In this document: piece by piece, positions 16,093-27,049 of the stretch
Layout: the number at the start of each line of letters is the position of its first letter
Numbering within the stretch: the stretch's first letter is position 1
Source of the DNA: Bacteroidota bacterium
GTDB taxonomy: Bacteria; Bacteroidota; Bacteroidia; Cytophagales; Cyclobacteriaceae
NCBI GenBank assembly: GCA_022567155.1
Contig: JADFHN010000013.1
Span: 1-64,000 of the forward strand
Direction: 5' to 3'
Length of the DNA: 64,000 nt
Translations under genes and position numbers: made by a program
Notes under the pieces: generated by a model
What the model was told of the DNA's origin: nothing
What the model saw: the letters and a program-made list of their open reading frames with translations, nothing else
Database searches by the model: none

Positions 16093-16128
16093 AAGGAGAG
16101 TGATTTTATAAAAGCATTCTCCTTTTTA
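16093..16128 (+). terminator. Rho-independent terminator
   Basis: AAGGAGAGTG (16093-16102) pairs with CATTCTCCTT (16115-16124), with one mismatch and a 12-nt loop, followed by a T-run. It closes the histone-like gene. The remaining 170 bp up to dapA hold no gene. Confidence 0.75.
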
Positions 16129-16295
16129 TTCCTGCACGTTTGTTTGGTGATACGGTTTGATTTGGTAAACAGATGGTGTAGGAGGGGAGGGTGAACCTGA
16201 TTTATACCACGCTAGGGTAACTTGTAAGAGATCCCTGGCTAATGGAATTATTTATTATCAGGTTTTAAACACTCCAACTCTTATGCATTTTGCTT

Positions 16296-17178
16296 TCACA
16301 TACCTGGTTTGAATTTCATTTCTTCCAAAGCCAGTGCAATTTCAGCAGAAAGTTTTTCAGAAGCCGGTAAGAGGGGCGGACGCACATAATTCTCACAAAT
16401 GTGTATTTGTTTCAAAACTTCTTTTATACCTACAGGATTGCCTTCCTCATACATAAGTCTGTTAATTGCCACCAAGTCGAAAACACTTTTCTTTGCTTCC
16501 AGGTGGTTTTTCGCAAAATATTGATCCATTAGTAATTTAAAATGACCCGGAAATGCATTTGCAAGCACCGAAATAACTCCTGCAGCGCCTATTGAAAGCA
16601 AAGGAAGTGTCAAAAGATCATCTCCTGAAATAAGTAAAAAGTCATCAGGCGTTTCCAACCTTATCCGCATGCACTGTACAAGATTGCCTGAAGCTTCTTT
16701 GATCCCAATGATATTCGGATGTTGCGCAAGCACACAGGTCGTTTCCCAGGTCAGGTTGGAGGAAGTTCTGCCGGGCACATTGTACAGAATAACCGGTACA
16801 GGGCTTGCATCGGCAATGATCCTGAAATGGTTAATTATTCCTTCCTGAGTCGGTTTGTTATAATACGGGCTTACTGAAAGAATAGCGGCAATTCCATCCA
16901 GGCTGGTATTGCGGATTGTATTGATTAGCTGATTGGTATCATTTCCGCCAATACCGAAAACGACAGGTAATTGCTGTTCATTATTTTCGCAAATGAATTG
17001 CAGAAGGTCATTTTTCTCGCTAATTGTAAGTGTAGCAGATTCGCCAGTTGTACCACATACTATCCAGTACCCAGTACCGCCTTTAGCTGTATGGACTAAT
17101 AACTTCCTGAGGCTATAAAAATCAATGCGTTGATTTTTATCAAATGGGGTTGCCAGAGCCACACCAGTTCCTGCAAAT

Positions 17179-17189
<11 letters not shown>
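16296..17189 (-). CDS. dapA: 4-hydroxy-tetrahydrodipicolinate synthase
   Basis: Condenses pyruvate with aspartate semialdehyde in lysine/diaminopimelate synthesis. From the chosen start the protein is 297 aa, the usual length. Visible: FAGTGVALATPFDKNQ at the N-terminus, the pyruvate-binding CGTTGESATL, the catalytic Tyr in VILYNVPGRTSSN, the Schiff-base Lys in NIIGIKEASGN, and VLANAFPGHFKLL. The ATG at 17189 (MENKF) places the barrel start as in the family and overlaps the upstream gene's stop by 11 bp; an in-frame start 21 bp further up is less likely. It is the last gene of the ligA-DUF6913-dapA run. Confidence 0.96.
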
Positions 17190-19786
<2,597 letters not shown>

Positions 19787-19789
19787 CTA

Positions 19790-19797
19790 CAAATCTA
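19790..19797 (-). promoter_or_regulatory. Likely -7 box of the ligA operon
   Basis: On the minus strand TAGATTTG fits TAnnTTTG and ends 9 bp before the ligA ATG, so the transcript would have almost no leader. No clear -33 TTG was seen. Confidence 0.4.
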
Positions 19798-19859
19798 TAT
19801 AAACTTCAAACAGGTTTATAAAATTTTGGATGTAAGAATGCATTCTACTTCCCGAATTA

Positions 19860-20723
19860 TCACTTTTTCTCCCTGATATAGATGTCAGCAATTACCGGTA
19901 AGTGATCAGACGCATAAAATCCTCCATAATGATCGGTTATCGTGCGGTGCCTTGTACATATAAATGTGTTGTTAATAAAAATATAATCGATCCTGCGTTC
20001 AATTGAATCGTTTAGCGAAAACCCTGAAAAAGTTCCTTCAGGTCCGTAGTGGTCCTTTTCTGAGTGGATGTGTGTGTCCTGCAGTACTGATGTTATAATT
20101 GAATACCCTTCAGAGTCAGGAGTAAAATTAAAGTCGCCAACCAAAATAACCGGATATTCATCTCCTGTTTCGTTAATTCTGTTTACAATCAGACTGCTGC
20201 TGTTGATCCGTGCTGATTCTCCAAGATGATCATAATGTGTATTGTAAAAGAATAGTTCGGATTCCGATACTTTATCTTTCAATTTCACCCACGTACAAAT
20301 TCTCGGAAGTGCAGCATCCCAGCTTTTGCCGGGTGTTTCAGGGTGTTCTGATAGCCAGAAAGTTCCTGAGTCCATGAGCCTGAACCTTGTTGTGTCATAA
20401 AATACCGGAGAAAATTCACCCGTTAATTTGCCGTCGTCGCGGCCGGAACCTACCCAGTTATACTGAGGCAGGGTTTTTCCCAGATACTGTATCTGGCTCA
20501 GCAAGGCTTCCTGAATACCGAAAATGTGTGGGTGGTAATAGGAGATAAGTGCTGCAACATTTTCTTTCCGGTGAGCCCATTTATTTATTCCGTCATTGGG
20601 GGTAGCATATCTGATGTTAAATGTCATTATCTTTAGTTCAGCCTTAGCTTCCATCTTCTTCTGATTGAAATGGAAAATCCCACTTGTAAATATCAGAAAC
20701 GCAAATAATACAATGTTCAGCAT
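19860..20723 (-). CDS. Secreted endonuclease/exonuclease/phosphatase family hydrolase
   Basis: EEP-fold metal-dependent phosphodiesterase or phosphatase of about 287 aa. An N-terminal hydrophobic segment (MLNIVLFAFLIFTSGIFHF) suggests membrane anchoring or export. The fold motifs are complete: KIMTFNIRYATPNDG (Asn), FGIQEALLSQIQYL (metal-binding Glu), YNTHYDHLGESAR (His), ILVGDFNFTPDS (Asp/Asn) and the terminal YASDHLPVIADI (Asp-His). This subgroup is often annotated as endonuclease/exonuclease/phosphatase family protein; the substrate could be a nucleic acid, an inositol phosphate or a lipid headgroup. The ATG at 20723 is preferred over a GTG one codon earlier. It follows the M1 peptidase gene by 12 bp, same strand. 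Confidence 0.85.
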   Translation of the reverse strand: MLNIVLFAFLIFTSGIFHFNQKKMEAKAELKIMTFNIRYATPNDGINKWAHRKENVAALISYYHPHIFGIQEALLSQIQYLGKTLPQYNWVGSGRDDGKLTGEFSPVFYDTTRFRLMDSGTFWLSEHPETPGKSWDAALPRICTWVKLKDKVSESELFFYNTHYDHLGESARINSSSLIVNRINETGDEYPVILVGDFNFTPDSEGYSIITSVLQDTHIHSEKDHYGPEGTFSGFSLNDSIERRIDYIFINNTFICTRHRTITDHYGGFYASDHLPVIADIYIREKK

Positions 20724-20735
20724 CACAAAACGAGA

Positions 20736-22592
20736 TCAGTCGAATGTAGCATGCATAAACCGGTCGATGATAAATATATTATCTGACTGATTAATGTCGG
20801 CCATGCGTTTTGAGGGGTCAATCTCAATACTTTTAATATCTTCACCTGATACCGGTATCGAAAAGGTATATGTCGGATAAGTCCAGGGCCAGTCCGGCAG
20901 CACTTTTCTCGGCATTGTCCCGTCGTCCTGCTTCTCTCCTCTCATAATCCGCAAGGGCATATAATATTTTTCTTTATCACCATTATTATACTCCACAACC
21001 ACTTCAACCGGCATTGGCATCTGGCCTGTTCTTTCAAGTGTAACCATCGTTTTGTCACCATAGCTTATTACAGAACGGATACCATAATCTATGGTACGGG
21101 TAGTTCCCACCCAGTCAAGAAAATACCAGTCGAGTTCAAGACCGGATTCTTTTTCCATAATTCGTTTAAAATCCGTTGGATTGGGGTGTTTAAACTTCCA
21201 TGTACTAAAATACCTGCGAAAGGCCCTGTCAAACACTTCTTTGCCCATAATGTATTCGAGTTGTCCCAAAGTGACCGCCCCTTTTGAATACGCAGCAACA
21301 CTGTACGCCCGGTTGGTATTGAAATGATCGGCATGAGAGGATAGCGGCTCTTCATTGCCTGATTTCACAATAAAGTAGTAATTGTTGTACGATCTCTGTA
21401 ATGGATCATTTTTGGAATCCCTGATATATTGCATGGTATAGGCTGAGGCGTAGGAGGTAAATCCTTCGTCCATCCATGCGTATAAACTTTCATTTGATCC
21501 TAATACCATCTGATACCAGCTATGAAAAAATTCATGAACAGTTACACCTACCAGCCCTTCCATGCTCGACCTGCCCTTTATCAGGGTTGCCATCGGATAT
21601 TCCATTCCTCCGTCGCCGGCTTGTATTACACTGTATTTCTTATATGGATATGTTCCAAAATGTTCATTCATAAACTCCAGTGCATTTACGGTTATATCAG
21701 GTAACAACGGCCAGGTTTTTTCAGTTATACTATCAGGTTGGTAAAAAAAATGCAACATTATGCCATTGGGGCCTTCTTTTTTAAGATGCTTATAATCGGG
21801 ATCAGCTGCCCATACAAAATCATGTACGTTGGGTGCATTGAAATGCCATGTCAGTTTTTTATTTGACGAATGCATCACTTCTACACCTTCATCTTGGTAA
21901 CCGTACCCCACTTCATTCGGATTCTGACAGTATCCAGTGGCTGCTACAACAAAGGATGGGTCAATGGAGATCTTTACATCAAAATCACCCCAGGTGCCGT
22001 AAAATTCGCGTCCAATATAGGGATTTGCATGCCACCCTTCGTAATCATATTCACATAATTTCGGATACCATTGCGCCATCGAATAGGAAATGCCTTCTGC
22101 ATTATCGCGACCTGACCTTCTGATCTGAAGAGGTACCTGCCCTTCAAATTGCATTTTAAAAATAACTTCCTTGCCGGGCAATATGGGCTTATTAAGCTGA
22201 ACCTCGAGTACGGTACCGTTTATATGGTACTGAACAGTTTTTCCGTTTTGTTTGAGCGACAACGGCCGCAGGTACCCGGTTTCACTGTCCTTCAAACGGG
22301 CAATTCTTTTACTAATACGACGGTCCGGGTCCTGGATATTTCCTGCCCGCACGTCCATCATGCTTCCGGGTTGAAACGCATTAAAATAGAGATGGTAAAA
22401 CACCTTGTGAAGCGTATCAGGCGAATTGTTTTTATAGATTAATTTTTGTGTTCCTGTAAACTGATGGACGCTTACATCAAAATCGATTTCCATCTCATAA
22501 TTTACTTTCTGCTGCCACCTGTCGGGCTGCGCTGATGCAATTGTAAATACACCTGTTATGCATGCAATGGATAATAATAAATTTAGTTTCAT
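20736..22592 (-). CDS. Secreted M1 family metallopeptidase
   Basis: Zinc aminopeptidase-like protein of 618 aa. A signal peptide (MKLNLLLSIACITGVFTIAS) predicts export. An N-terminal beta domain is followed by the thermolysin-like catalytic domain: the substrate-binding GGMEYPM (a variant of G-x-M-E-N), the zinc motif HEFFHSW and the third ligand Glu in YAWMDEGFTSYASAY, 18 residues after the second His, as required. A C-terminal region of about 120 residues completes it. Such proteins in Bacteroidota cleave N-terminal residues of extracellular or periplasmic peptides. It probably shares a transcript with the EEP hydrolase. Confidence 0.92.
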   Translation of the reverse strand: MKLNLLLSIACITGVFTIASAQPDRWQQKVNYEMEIDFDVSVHQFTGTQKLIYKNNSPDTLHKVFYHLYFNAFQPGSMMDVRAGNIQDPDRRISKRIARLKDSETGYLRPLSLKQNGKTVQYHINGTVLEVQLNKPILPGKEVIFKMQFEGQVPLQIRRSGRDNAEGISYSMAQWYPKLCEYDYEGWHANPYIGREFYGTWGDFDVKISIDPSFVVAATGYCQNPNEVGYGYQDEGVEVMHSSNKKLTWHFNAPNVHDFVWAADPDYKHLKKEGPNGIMLHFFYQPDSITEKTWPLLPDITVNALEFMNEHFGTYPYKKYSVIQAGDGGMEYPMATLIKGRSSMEGLVGVTVHEFFHSWYQMVLGSNESLYAWMDEGFTSYASAYTMQYIRDSKNDPLQRSYNNYYFIVKSGNEEPLSSHADHFNTNRAYSVAAYSKGAVTLGQLEYIMGKEVFDRAFRRYFSTWKFKHPNPTDFKRIMEKESGLELDWYFLDWVGTTRTIDYGIRSVISYGDKTMVTLERTGQMPMPVEVVVEYNNGDKEKYYMPLRIMRGEKQDDGTMPRKVLPDWPWTYPTYTFSIPVSGEDIKSIEIDPSKRMADINQSDNIFIIDRFMHATFD

Positions 22593-22630
22593 AGAAAATA
22601 CGGGTTTTGTGTTTTTAACAAGTCAGAAAT

Positions 22631-22849
22631 TTATATATCGGCTCCTGTGGGATTTCCGGTGTTATCAAAATCTGCATTTAATTTCTCTTCGGTTTCATGC
22701 AATTTCTGTTTACATTGATTAATCAGGTTGAGTGCATAATTTACCAACTCCGACAGTTTGTCCACATCAGGTTCGCTGTTTTCAATTTTGGTAAGTGTGC
22801 TATTTATTTCTTCAATAGCCTGGTTGTAGTTAAATTTTTTCTTTGTCAT
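22631..22849 (-). CDS. xseB: Exodeoxyribonuclease VII small subunit
   Basis: 72-aa helical protein (FNYNQAIEEINSTLTKIENS) that packs along the large subunit of exonuclease VII and supports single-strand DNA degradation in repair. The length and the helix-turn-helix hairpin pattern fit. It overlaps the end of xseA by 4 bp (ATGA), so the two are coupled. Confidence 0.92.
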   Translation of the reverse strand: MTKKKFNYNQAIEEINSTLTKIENSEPDVDKLSELVNYALNLINQCKQKLHETEEKLNADFDNTGNPTGADI

Positions 22850-24087
22850 TTTCTGATTTTAATATTGCGTACAGTGCTGTCAATAATATTTTTTTCAGCA
22901 TAAGTTTTGATTTCATCACCCTTTCCGATCACCGAATAATCTTTAATGGGTTTTCCTTTATACGTCGTAATGGTATAGCCGCGTTTTAAAATTACCGCCG
23001 GATCCATATGTTTCACCGATGTTTCGAAACGCTGAAGTTGTATTTTTTTTGAATTCACATATTGGTTTACTGCTATCTTAATTTCCTGATAGAACGATTC
23101 CAGAGCATGTGACCGCTGTTGAATAATTGAGGAAGCAGATTGGCGTATTCTGTGATAATACTCATTTAGTATCAGTTCCTCCTGCCGAATTCGAATTTCA
23201 TACGTGCTTTTTAATCTGCGAAAATATTCATCGATCGATGCTTCAAACCGGGCAACGCCATTGATCAGAAATTCGCTGACTGCTGTTGGTGTTTTGAGTT
23301 GTGTATGGGCAACCAAATCAACCACGGTTTCATCACGTTCGTGCCCGATGCCGGTAATCACAGGAATCGGCATGCCTGCAATCCCTGCGGCAAGCGGGTA
23401 TGAATCAAAGCAATCCAGATCAACCTGCGAACCACCGCCCCTGATAATAACGGCTACATCAAACTGATCCGAATGCATGCTGATGCTATCAAGTGCCTGT
23501 AAAATGGAAACTTCTGCTTCAGCTCCCTGCATAAGTGCTTTAAAAAGGCGTGTGTTAAATGCATAACCGTATGGATTATGTGTAAGTTGATTTATGAAAT
23601 CTCCATAACCGGCTGCAGTGGGAGAGCTGATCACTGCAATCCGAAGAGGTGCCAAAGGAAGGAATTTTGATTTATTCGTATCAAAAAGACCTTCTTTAAT
23701 GAGCCTGTTGATTGTTTCCTGCCGTTTTCGAGCTTTTTCGCCCAGGGTGAAATTCGGATCTATGTCCCTGACGTTTAGACTCAATCCGTACTTTTCATGA
23801 AACTGAACGGAAACGTTGGCTAAAACCTGCTGGCCTTGTTTCAGTGATGATCCGGTGACAGACTCAAACATCACGATTAGGTTCCTGTAGGTATAAGACC
23901 AGATATTAGCTCGTATTTTTGCCACAATAGTTTCATTCTCTTTTTGAATAAACTCCAGGAAGCAATGCCCTTTCTGATTTACCCGCAAATCACCGATTTC
24001 TGCCACCACCCAGTATGAAGGATCCAGGTGTGTATCAAGTGTGGCACGTATCAACTGGTTAAGTTCAAAAAGAGAATATTGATTCAT
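22846..24087 (-). CDS. xseA: Exodeoxyribonuclease VII large subunit
   Basis: Catalytic subunit (413 aa) of the bidirectional single-strand exonuclease. It opens with an OB-fold DNA-binding domain (YWVVAEIGDLRVNQKGHCFL), followed by the catalytic domain with LAPLRIAVISSPTAAGYGDF, VAVIIRGGGSQVDLDCFD (the Gly-rich motif), PVITGIGHERDETVVDLVAH and TPTAVSEFLI, then a long coiled coil and the C-terminal GYTITTYKGKPIKDY. It is slightly shorter than the E. coli enzyme but complete. xseB overlaps its 3' end. Confidence 0.96.
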   Translation of the reverse strand: MNQYSLFELNQLIRATLDTHLDPSYWVVAEIGDLRVNQKGHCFLEFIQKENETIVAKIRANIWSYTYRNLIVMFESVTGSSLKQGQQVLANVSVQFHEKYGLSLNVRDIDPNFTLGEKARKRQETINRLIKEGLFDTNKSKFLPLAPLRIAVISSPTAAGYGDFINQLTHNPYGYAFNTRLFKALMQGAEAEVSILQALDSISMHSDQFDVAVIIRGGGSQVDLDCFDSYPLAAGIAGMPIPVITGIGHERDETVVDLVAHTQLKTPTAVSEFLINGVARFEASIDEYFRRLKSTYEIRIRQEELILNEYYHRIRQSASSIIQQRSHALESFYQEIKIAVNQYVNSKKIQLQRFETSVKHMDPAVILKRGYTITTYKGKPIKDYSVIGKGDEIKTYAEKNIIDSTVRNIKIRK

Positions 24088-24135
24088 CCGGCAATTTTAA
24101 ATGCCAAAGATAAAAGATTAATAATGTGAAGTAAC

Positions 24136-25200
24136 CTATTTAAAATGGAAGTTGTAAATCAGCGTGGCGCCAAAATAGGAATTAGGAGTAAGGTCAATAT
24201 TTTCGTCGGGAAGGGCTACTGGAAAATTGATGCTGTAAGACGCCATTACAGTAAATTTACCGATGTACATATAAACAGGAAATCCCAGGGTGTAATTCAT
24301 GAGCCCGAATACATTTTCTTCAGTTGTTTGATAGATAAGGCGTTCAATTAGGTAGCGCCTGTTTTTATAAAGAAGCAAAAACCGTTGCCAGCCTATTTTT
24401 CTTATTATTTGTCTTAATGTCTGGTAATTTGTGCTGGTACTCAGGATTTCCGCATTGCCAAGCAGTACATATATGCCAGGCATCATGGTAATCCTGTCTA
24501 TGAATCCGACCTTTTTTGTACGGATCACCCCTGACAGATTTGGCCTGACTCGGTGTGCCGATTCCTTTCCGAACAAAAATGAGTAATCAATGCCTGCAGA
24601 AACAAATTTTAGGTCAAAGTAAGAAGATACGCTGAGTGAGTTGTTAAAAGGATATTCAACCGGATTGCTTTCGTCACTTTTATTGTAGATAAAATGATCA
24701 TACGAAAGAATAAATGACCATTTTTTAGAAATAGAACCCATGTATCCGGGCGATAACATGGTTAAATAGAATTTAGGATCTATGTCACTGTTCCAGTAGC
24801 TTATCATATCGAAATAAAGACCTGAAGTATGGTAATACGAAAGACCGCCGGAAAAGCCATATTGTTTAATGCCATAATCTCTTCCTGCATTGAGAATACT
24901 ACTTGTGTAGCCTGTCCTTAACGATAGGGTATTTAATGAGAGATATGCATTGAGCAGGCTGTCAATCAGGTCGAGCAGCGATACGGAGTCGGATTCCAAT
25001 TCGGAAAGAAAGAGTGAGTCATATTTCAGGTATGAAGCTAACAGGCTGTCATAATATGCTTCAGAATATTTTTCCTGATCTGTACTTTGTTGTTCGTTAG
25101 ATTGTGAAAAGACACTGCCAGCAAATAGTAAAAGCAATAAACCTGCCCCGAAGAACAAGTTCCTGATGGTAGCAGGAAAGGAGTTACAGGTAGCAGGCAT
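24136..25200 (-). CDS. Hypothetical outer-membrane beta-barrel protein
   Basis: 354-aa exported protein with a signal peptide (hydrophobic core LFFGAGLLLLLFAGSVFSQS), an acidic, Ser/Leu-rich segment (about residues 40-90: LLASYLKYDSLFLSELESDS) and then alternating aromatic strands (GFSGGLSYYHTSGLYFDMIS and similar) up to the terminal YNFHFK. The aromatic-rich ending is typical of barrels inserted by the Bam machinery. It has no recognised family. It follows the Spy-like gene by 31 bp on the same strand and may be the last gene of the sigma-factor operon, hence a possible target or sensor. Confidence 0.65.
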   Translation of the reverse strand: MPATCNSFPATIRNLFFGAGLLLLLFAGSVFSQSNEQQSTDQEKYSEAYYDSLLASYLKYDSLFLSELESDSVSLLDLIDSLLNAYLSLNTLSLRTGYTSSILNAGRDYGIKQYGFSGGLSYYHTSGLYFDMISYWNSDIDPKFYLTMLSPGYMGSISKKWSFILSYDHFIYNKSDESNPVEYPFNNSLSVSSYFDLKFVSAGIDYSFLFGKESAHRVRPNLSGVIRTKKVGFIDRITMMPGIYVLLGNAEILSTSTNYQTLRQIIRKIGWQRFLLLYKNRRYLIERLIYQTTEENVFGLMNYTLGFPVYMYIGKFTVMASYSINFPVALPDENIDLTPNSYFGATLIYNFHFK

Positions 25201-25231
25201 ACAGTTTTAATTGATTGATACGTTTTGTCGG

Positions 25232-25735
25232 CTAATTGTTACCCTGCTTACGCAAGTATTCCTGCCGCTGACGCATTCGTTCCTGGTTTATTTGCTGACG
25301 CCTTCGTTGCTCAATCCGTTGAAGAAGCAACCTTTTAAAGTCATCTTCAGCATTTCTCAGTGCCAGAATCTGCCTGGATGAAATTACATTCATCAATCTT
25401 TGTGTGTAATCTTTTTCAAGATTCAATTCCTTCTCTTTGATGCTAAATCTTAGTTCCATCAGCCGCTTGCTATCCTGCTCGCTGATGGTTTGTGGATTCA
25501 TATTCTTGCGTGCTTCGATAAGCTGCGCACGTAATGCCATTTTATGTTTTGCGTATTCATTATAAACAGGCCAGAATTCGCGGGCCTGCTTCGGTGAGAG
25601 CCCTAATCTGTCTGTAATGAGCGCAATGCGTGCACTTTCAATTTTTTTCATGACTTCTTTATCCTGTGCAAAGAGGGTTGTTGCCGCTGCCATGGCAACA
25701 AAGAATATTATCGATGCTGTTGCTGATTTATTCAT
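25232..25735 (-). CDS. Spy/CpxP-like periplasmic protein
   Basis: Small exported helical protein (167 aa). The signal peptide MNKSATASIIFFVAMAAATT ends before FAQDKE. The mature part is charged and all-helical: ALITDRLGLSPKQAREFWPV, QTISEQDSKRLMELRFSIKE, SSRQILALRNAEDDFKRLLL and a basic Gln/Arg tail (RRRQQINQERMRQRQEYLRK). The L-x-L-S/T-x-x-Q-A pattern and helix lengths resemble Spy/CpxP-type envelope-stress chaperones or metal-resistance sensors. I chose the ATG at 25735 because it gives a clean signal peptide; a GTG 21 bp upstream is the alternative. Third gene of the sigma-factor cluster. Confidence 0.65.
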   Translation of the reverse strand: MNKSATASIIFFVAMAAATTLFAQDKEVMKKIESARIALITDRLGLSPKQAREFWPVYNEYAKHKMALRAQLIEARKNMNPQTISEQDSKRLMELRFSIKEKELNLEKDYTQRLMNVISSRQILALRNAEDDFKRLLLQRIEQRRRQQINQERMRQRQEYLRKQGNN

Positions 25736-25764
25736 CTTTGTAAATAGTTTACTCACTTGATTTT

Positions 25765-26268
25765 TTAAAACAAATTTTCTTCATCTATTCCGTATGTTTC
25801 ATACAGGTCAAGCAAATCAATGCTTTTAAGTTCTTCGTCATTCAAAAGTCGTGTATCAACTTCAATAAATTCTTCCAGATCAGCGCTTACCGGATTCAAT
25901 ACAGCAAGTATCTCTTCGGTCGTAAAATCAGAATAATCAAGATATTTAATAATATCTTCAACGTCCACCTGCGCGAGAATGTCTTCAGGAGTGGTTGCAA
26001 TCGTCTTTTGTAATCTGAAAATGGCAAAAATCACTACCAGTAAGGTCATCGTAGCAGCGATCAATGCTGTTTGCCAATTGCGGGCAGGGATAAACAAACG
26101 TATTCGTGCTTTCGGTGAAGTACTCTCCGACACTCTTGACTGAATAATAGCGGGAAGCTCATCAAAATACCCTTCAGGCACGCTAAAGATGTTGTCCTTA
26201 TTAATATCTTCCAGTTTCAATTTCCGGTTATTATGGTCATATAACTTTCCCATTCTATTATTAGACAT
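25765..26268 (-). CDS. Putative membrane anti-sigma-like protein
   Basis: 167-aa protein with one central membrane helix (about residues 69-88: ALIAATMTLLVVIFAIF). A cytoplasmic N-terminal segment contains FSVPEGYFDELPAIIQSRV, a motif seen in many Bacteroidota proteins encoded next to ECF sigma factors. An acidic C-terminal half (EDIIKYLDYSDFTTEEILAV) follows. It lies 17 bp after the sigma gene. The arrangement suggests it holds the sigma factor at the membrane and releases it on an envelope signal. No zinc-binding anti-sigma motif (H-x-x-x-C-x-x-C) is present, so the role is inferred from position and topology. Confidence 0.6.
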   Translation of the reverse strand: MSNNRMGKLYDHNNRKLKLEDINKDNIFSVPEGYFDELPAIIQSRVSESTSPKARIRLFIPARNWQTALIAATMTLLVVIFAIFRLQKTIATTPEDILAQVDVEDIIKYLDYSDFTTEEILAVLNPVSADLEEFIEVDTRLLNDEELKSIDLLDLYETYGIDEENLF

Positions 26269-26285
26269 TTTTTTATACCTGGGGT

Positions 26286-26825
26286 TTAATCTGAATTTAA
26301 AAATTGTTCAATTTTTTTAACTGCATGGTGATAGCTGGCCTTCAATGAGCCTACACTTGTTTGTGTGATATCGGATATTTGTTTATAATTCATATCGTCA
26401 AAATATTTCATGTTGAACACAAGCCGTTGTTTATCCGGAAGCGTAAGCAATGCCTTATGAAGTTTTTTCTGAATATCATCTCCTTCAATAAACGGTGAAT
26501 TGTCCAGCATTTCACTAAGTTCGCCTTCAACGTCTCTCCATGGGATAAAAAACCTTCGCTTCTTTTTATTCAAAAAATTCAGACATTCATTTGTTGCAAT
26601 TCTGTAAACCCACGTGAAAAGCTGTGCGTCAGCCCTGAATTTATTAAGGTTTTTCCACACCTTGATAAACACTTCCTGTGTAATATCATTTGCATCCTCA
26701 TGGTCAACCACCATTTTACGTACGGTCCAATATACCTTTTCCTGGTATTTTCTTACCAGCAGGTTGAAGCCGTAATTACGACTGTCCGGGTCACGAATTT
26801 TTGCAAGAAGCTCTGTGTCTTCCAA
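26286..26825 (-). CDS. ECF-type RNA polymerase sigma factor
   Basis: 179-aa sigma-70 family protein of the extracytoplasmic type. Region 2 is clear (LVRKYQEKVYWTVRKMVVDH, DANDITQEVFIKVWKNLNKF, AQLFTWVYRIATNECLNFLN), then a short linker and region 4 (LLTLPDKQRLVFNMKYFDDM, NYKQISDITQTSVGSLKASY), including its helix-turn-helix. The start is TTG: an in-frame stop lies just upstream, and the family's first residues (MEDTELLAKI) begin there. It heads a run with the anti-sigma-like, Spy-like and barrel genes, which are its likely regulon. Confidence 0.92.
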   Translation of the reverse strand: MEDTELLAKIRDPDSRNYGFNLLVRKYQEKVYWTVRKMVVDHEDANDITQEVFIKVWKNLNKFRADAQLFTWVYRIATNECLNFLNKKKRRFFIPWRDVEGELSEMLDNSPFIEGDDIQKKLHKALLTLPDKQRLVFNMKYFDDMNYKQISDITQTSVGSLKASYHHAVKKIEQFLNSD

Positions 26826-26872
26826 TGGTAGCCTGTTTTATAGTTAGACTAAAACATACAAAAGGGGTTTAA

Positions 26873-27031
26873 TCAATCAGGAATATTAGTTAAAATACCC
26901 TTGACAATGATAAAAAGGATGGCGGTTGATATGATAATTGTAAGGTAAAACAAAAACACTTTATTCGGATATGACTGATTGCTATCATCTCCGTAAATCA
27001 ATTTATAGAATTTGTTAATAATCCGTTTCAT
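26873..27031 (-). CDS. Small single-pass membrane protein
   Basis: 52-aa frame starting ATG at 27031: MKRIINKFYKLIYGDDSNQS, then a membrane helix VFLFYLTIIISTAILFIIVK. A basic N-terminus before the helix predicts an N-in orientation. It lies between the universal stress protein gene (18 bp upstream) and the ECF sigma gene (47 bp downstream), all on one strand, so co-transcription with either is possible. It has no recognised family. The good topology and tight fit in an otherwise empty gap make it plausible. Confidence 0.55.
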   Translation of the reverse strand: MKRIINKFYKLIYGDDSNQSYPNKVFLFYLTIIISTAILFIIVKGILTNIPD

Positions 27032-27049
27032 CCAATAAAGGTAATTGCA

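Noticed and set aside
16194-16264. Inverted repeat AACCTGAT...ATCAGGTT enclosing ctaggg/ccctgg
   Set aside because: The arms are short and 55 bp apart, with no target duplication; not enough for a mobile element.
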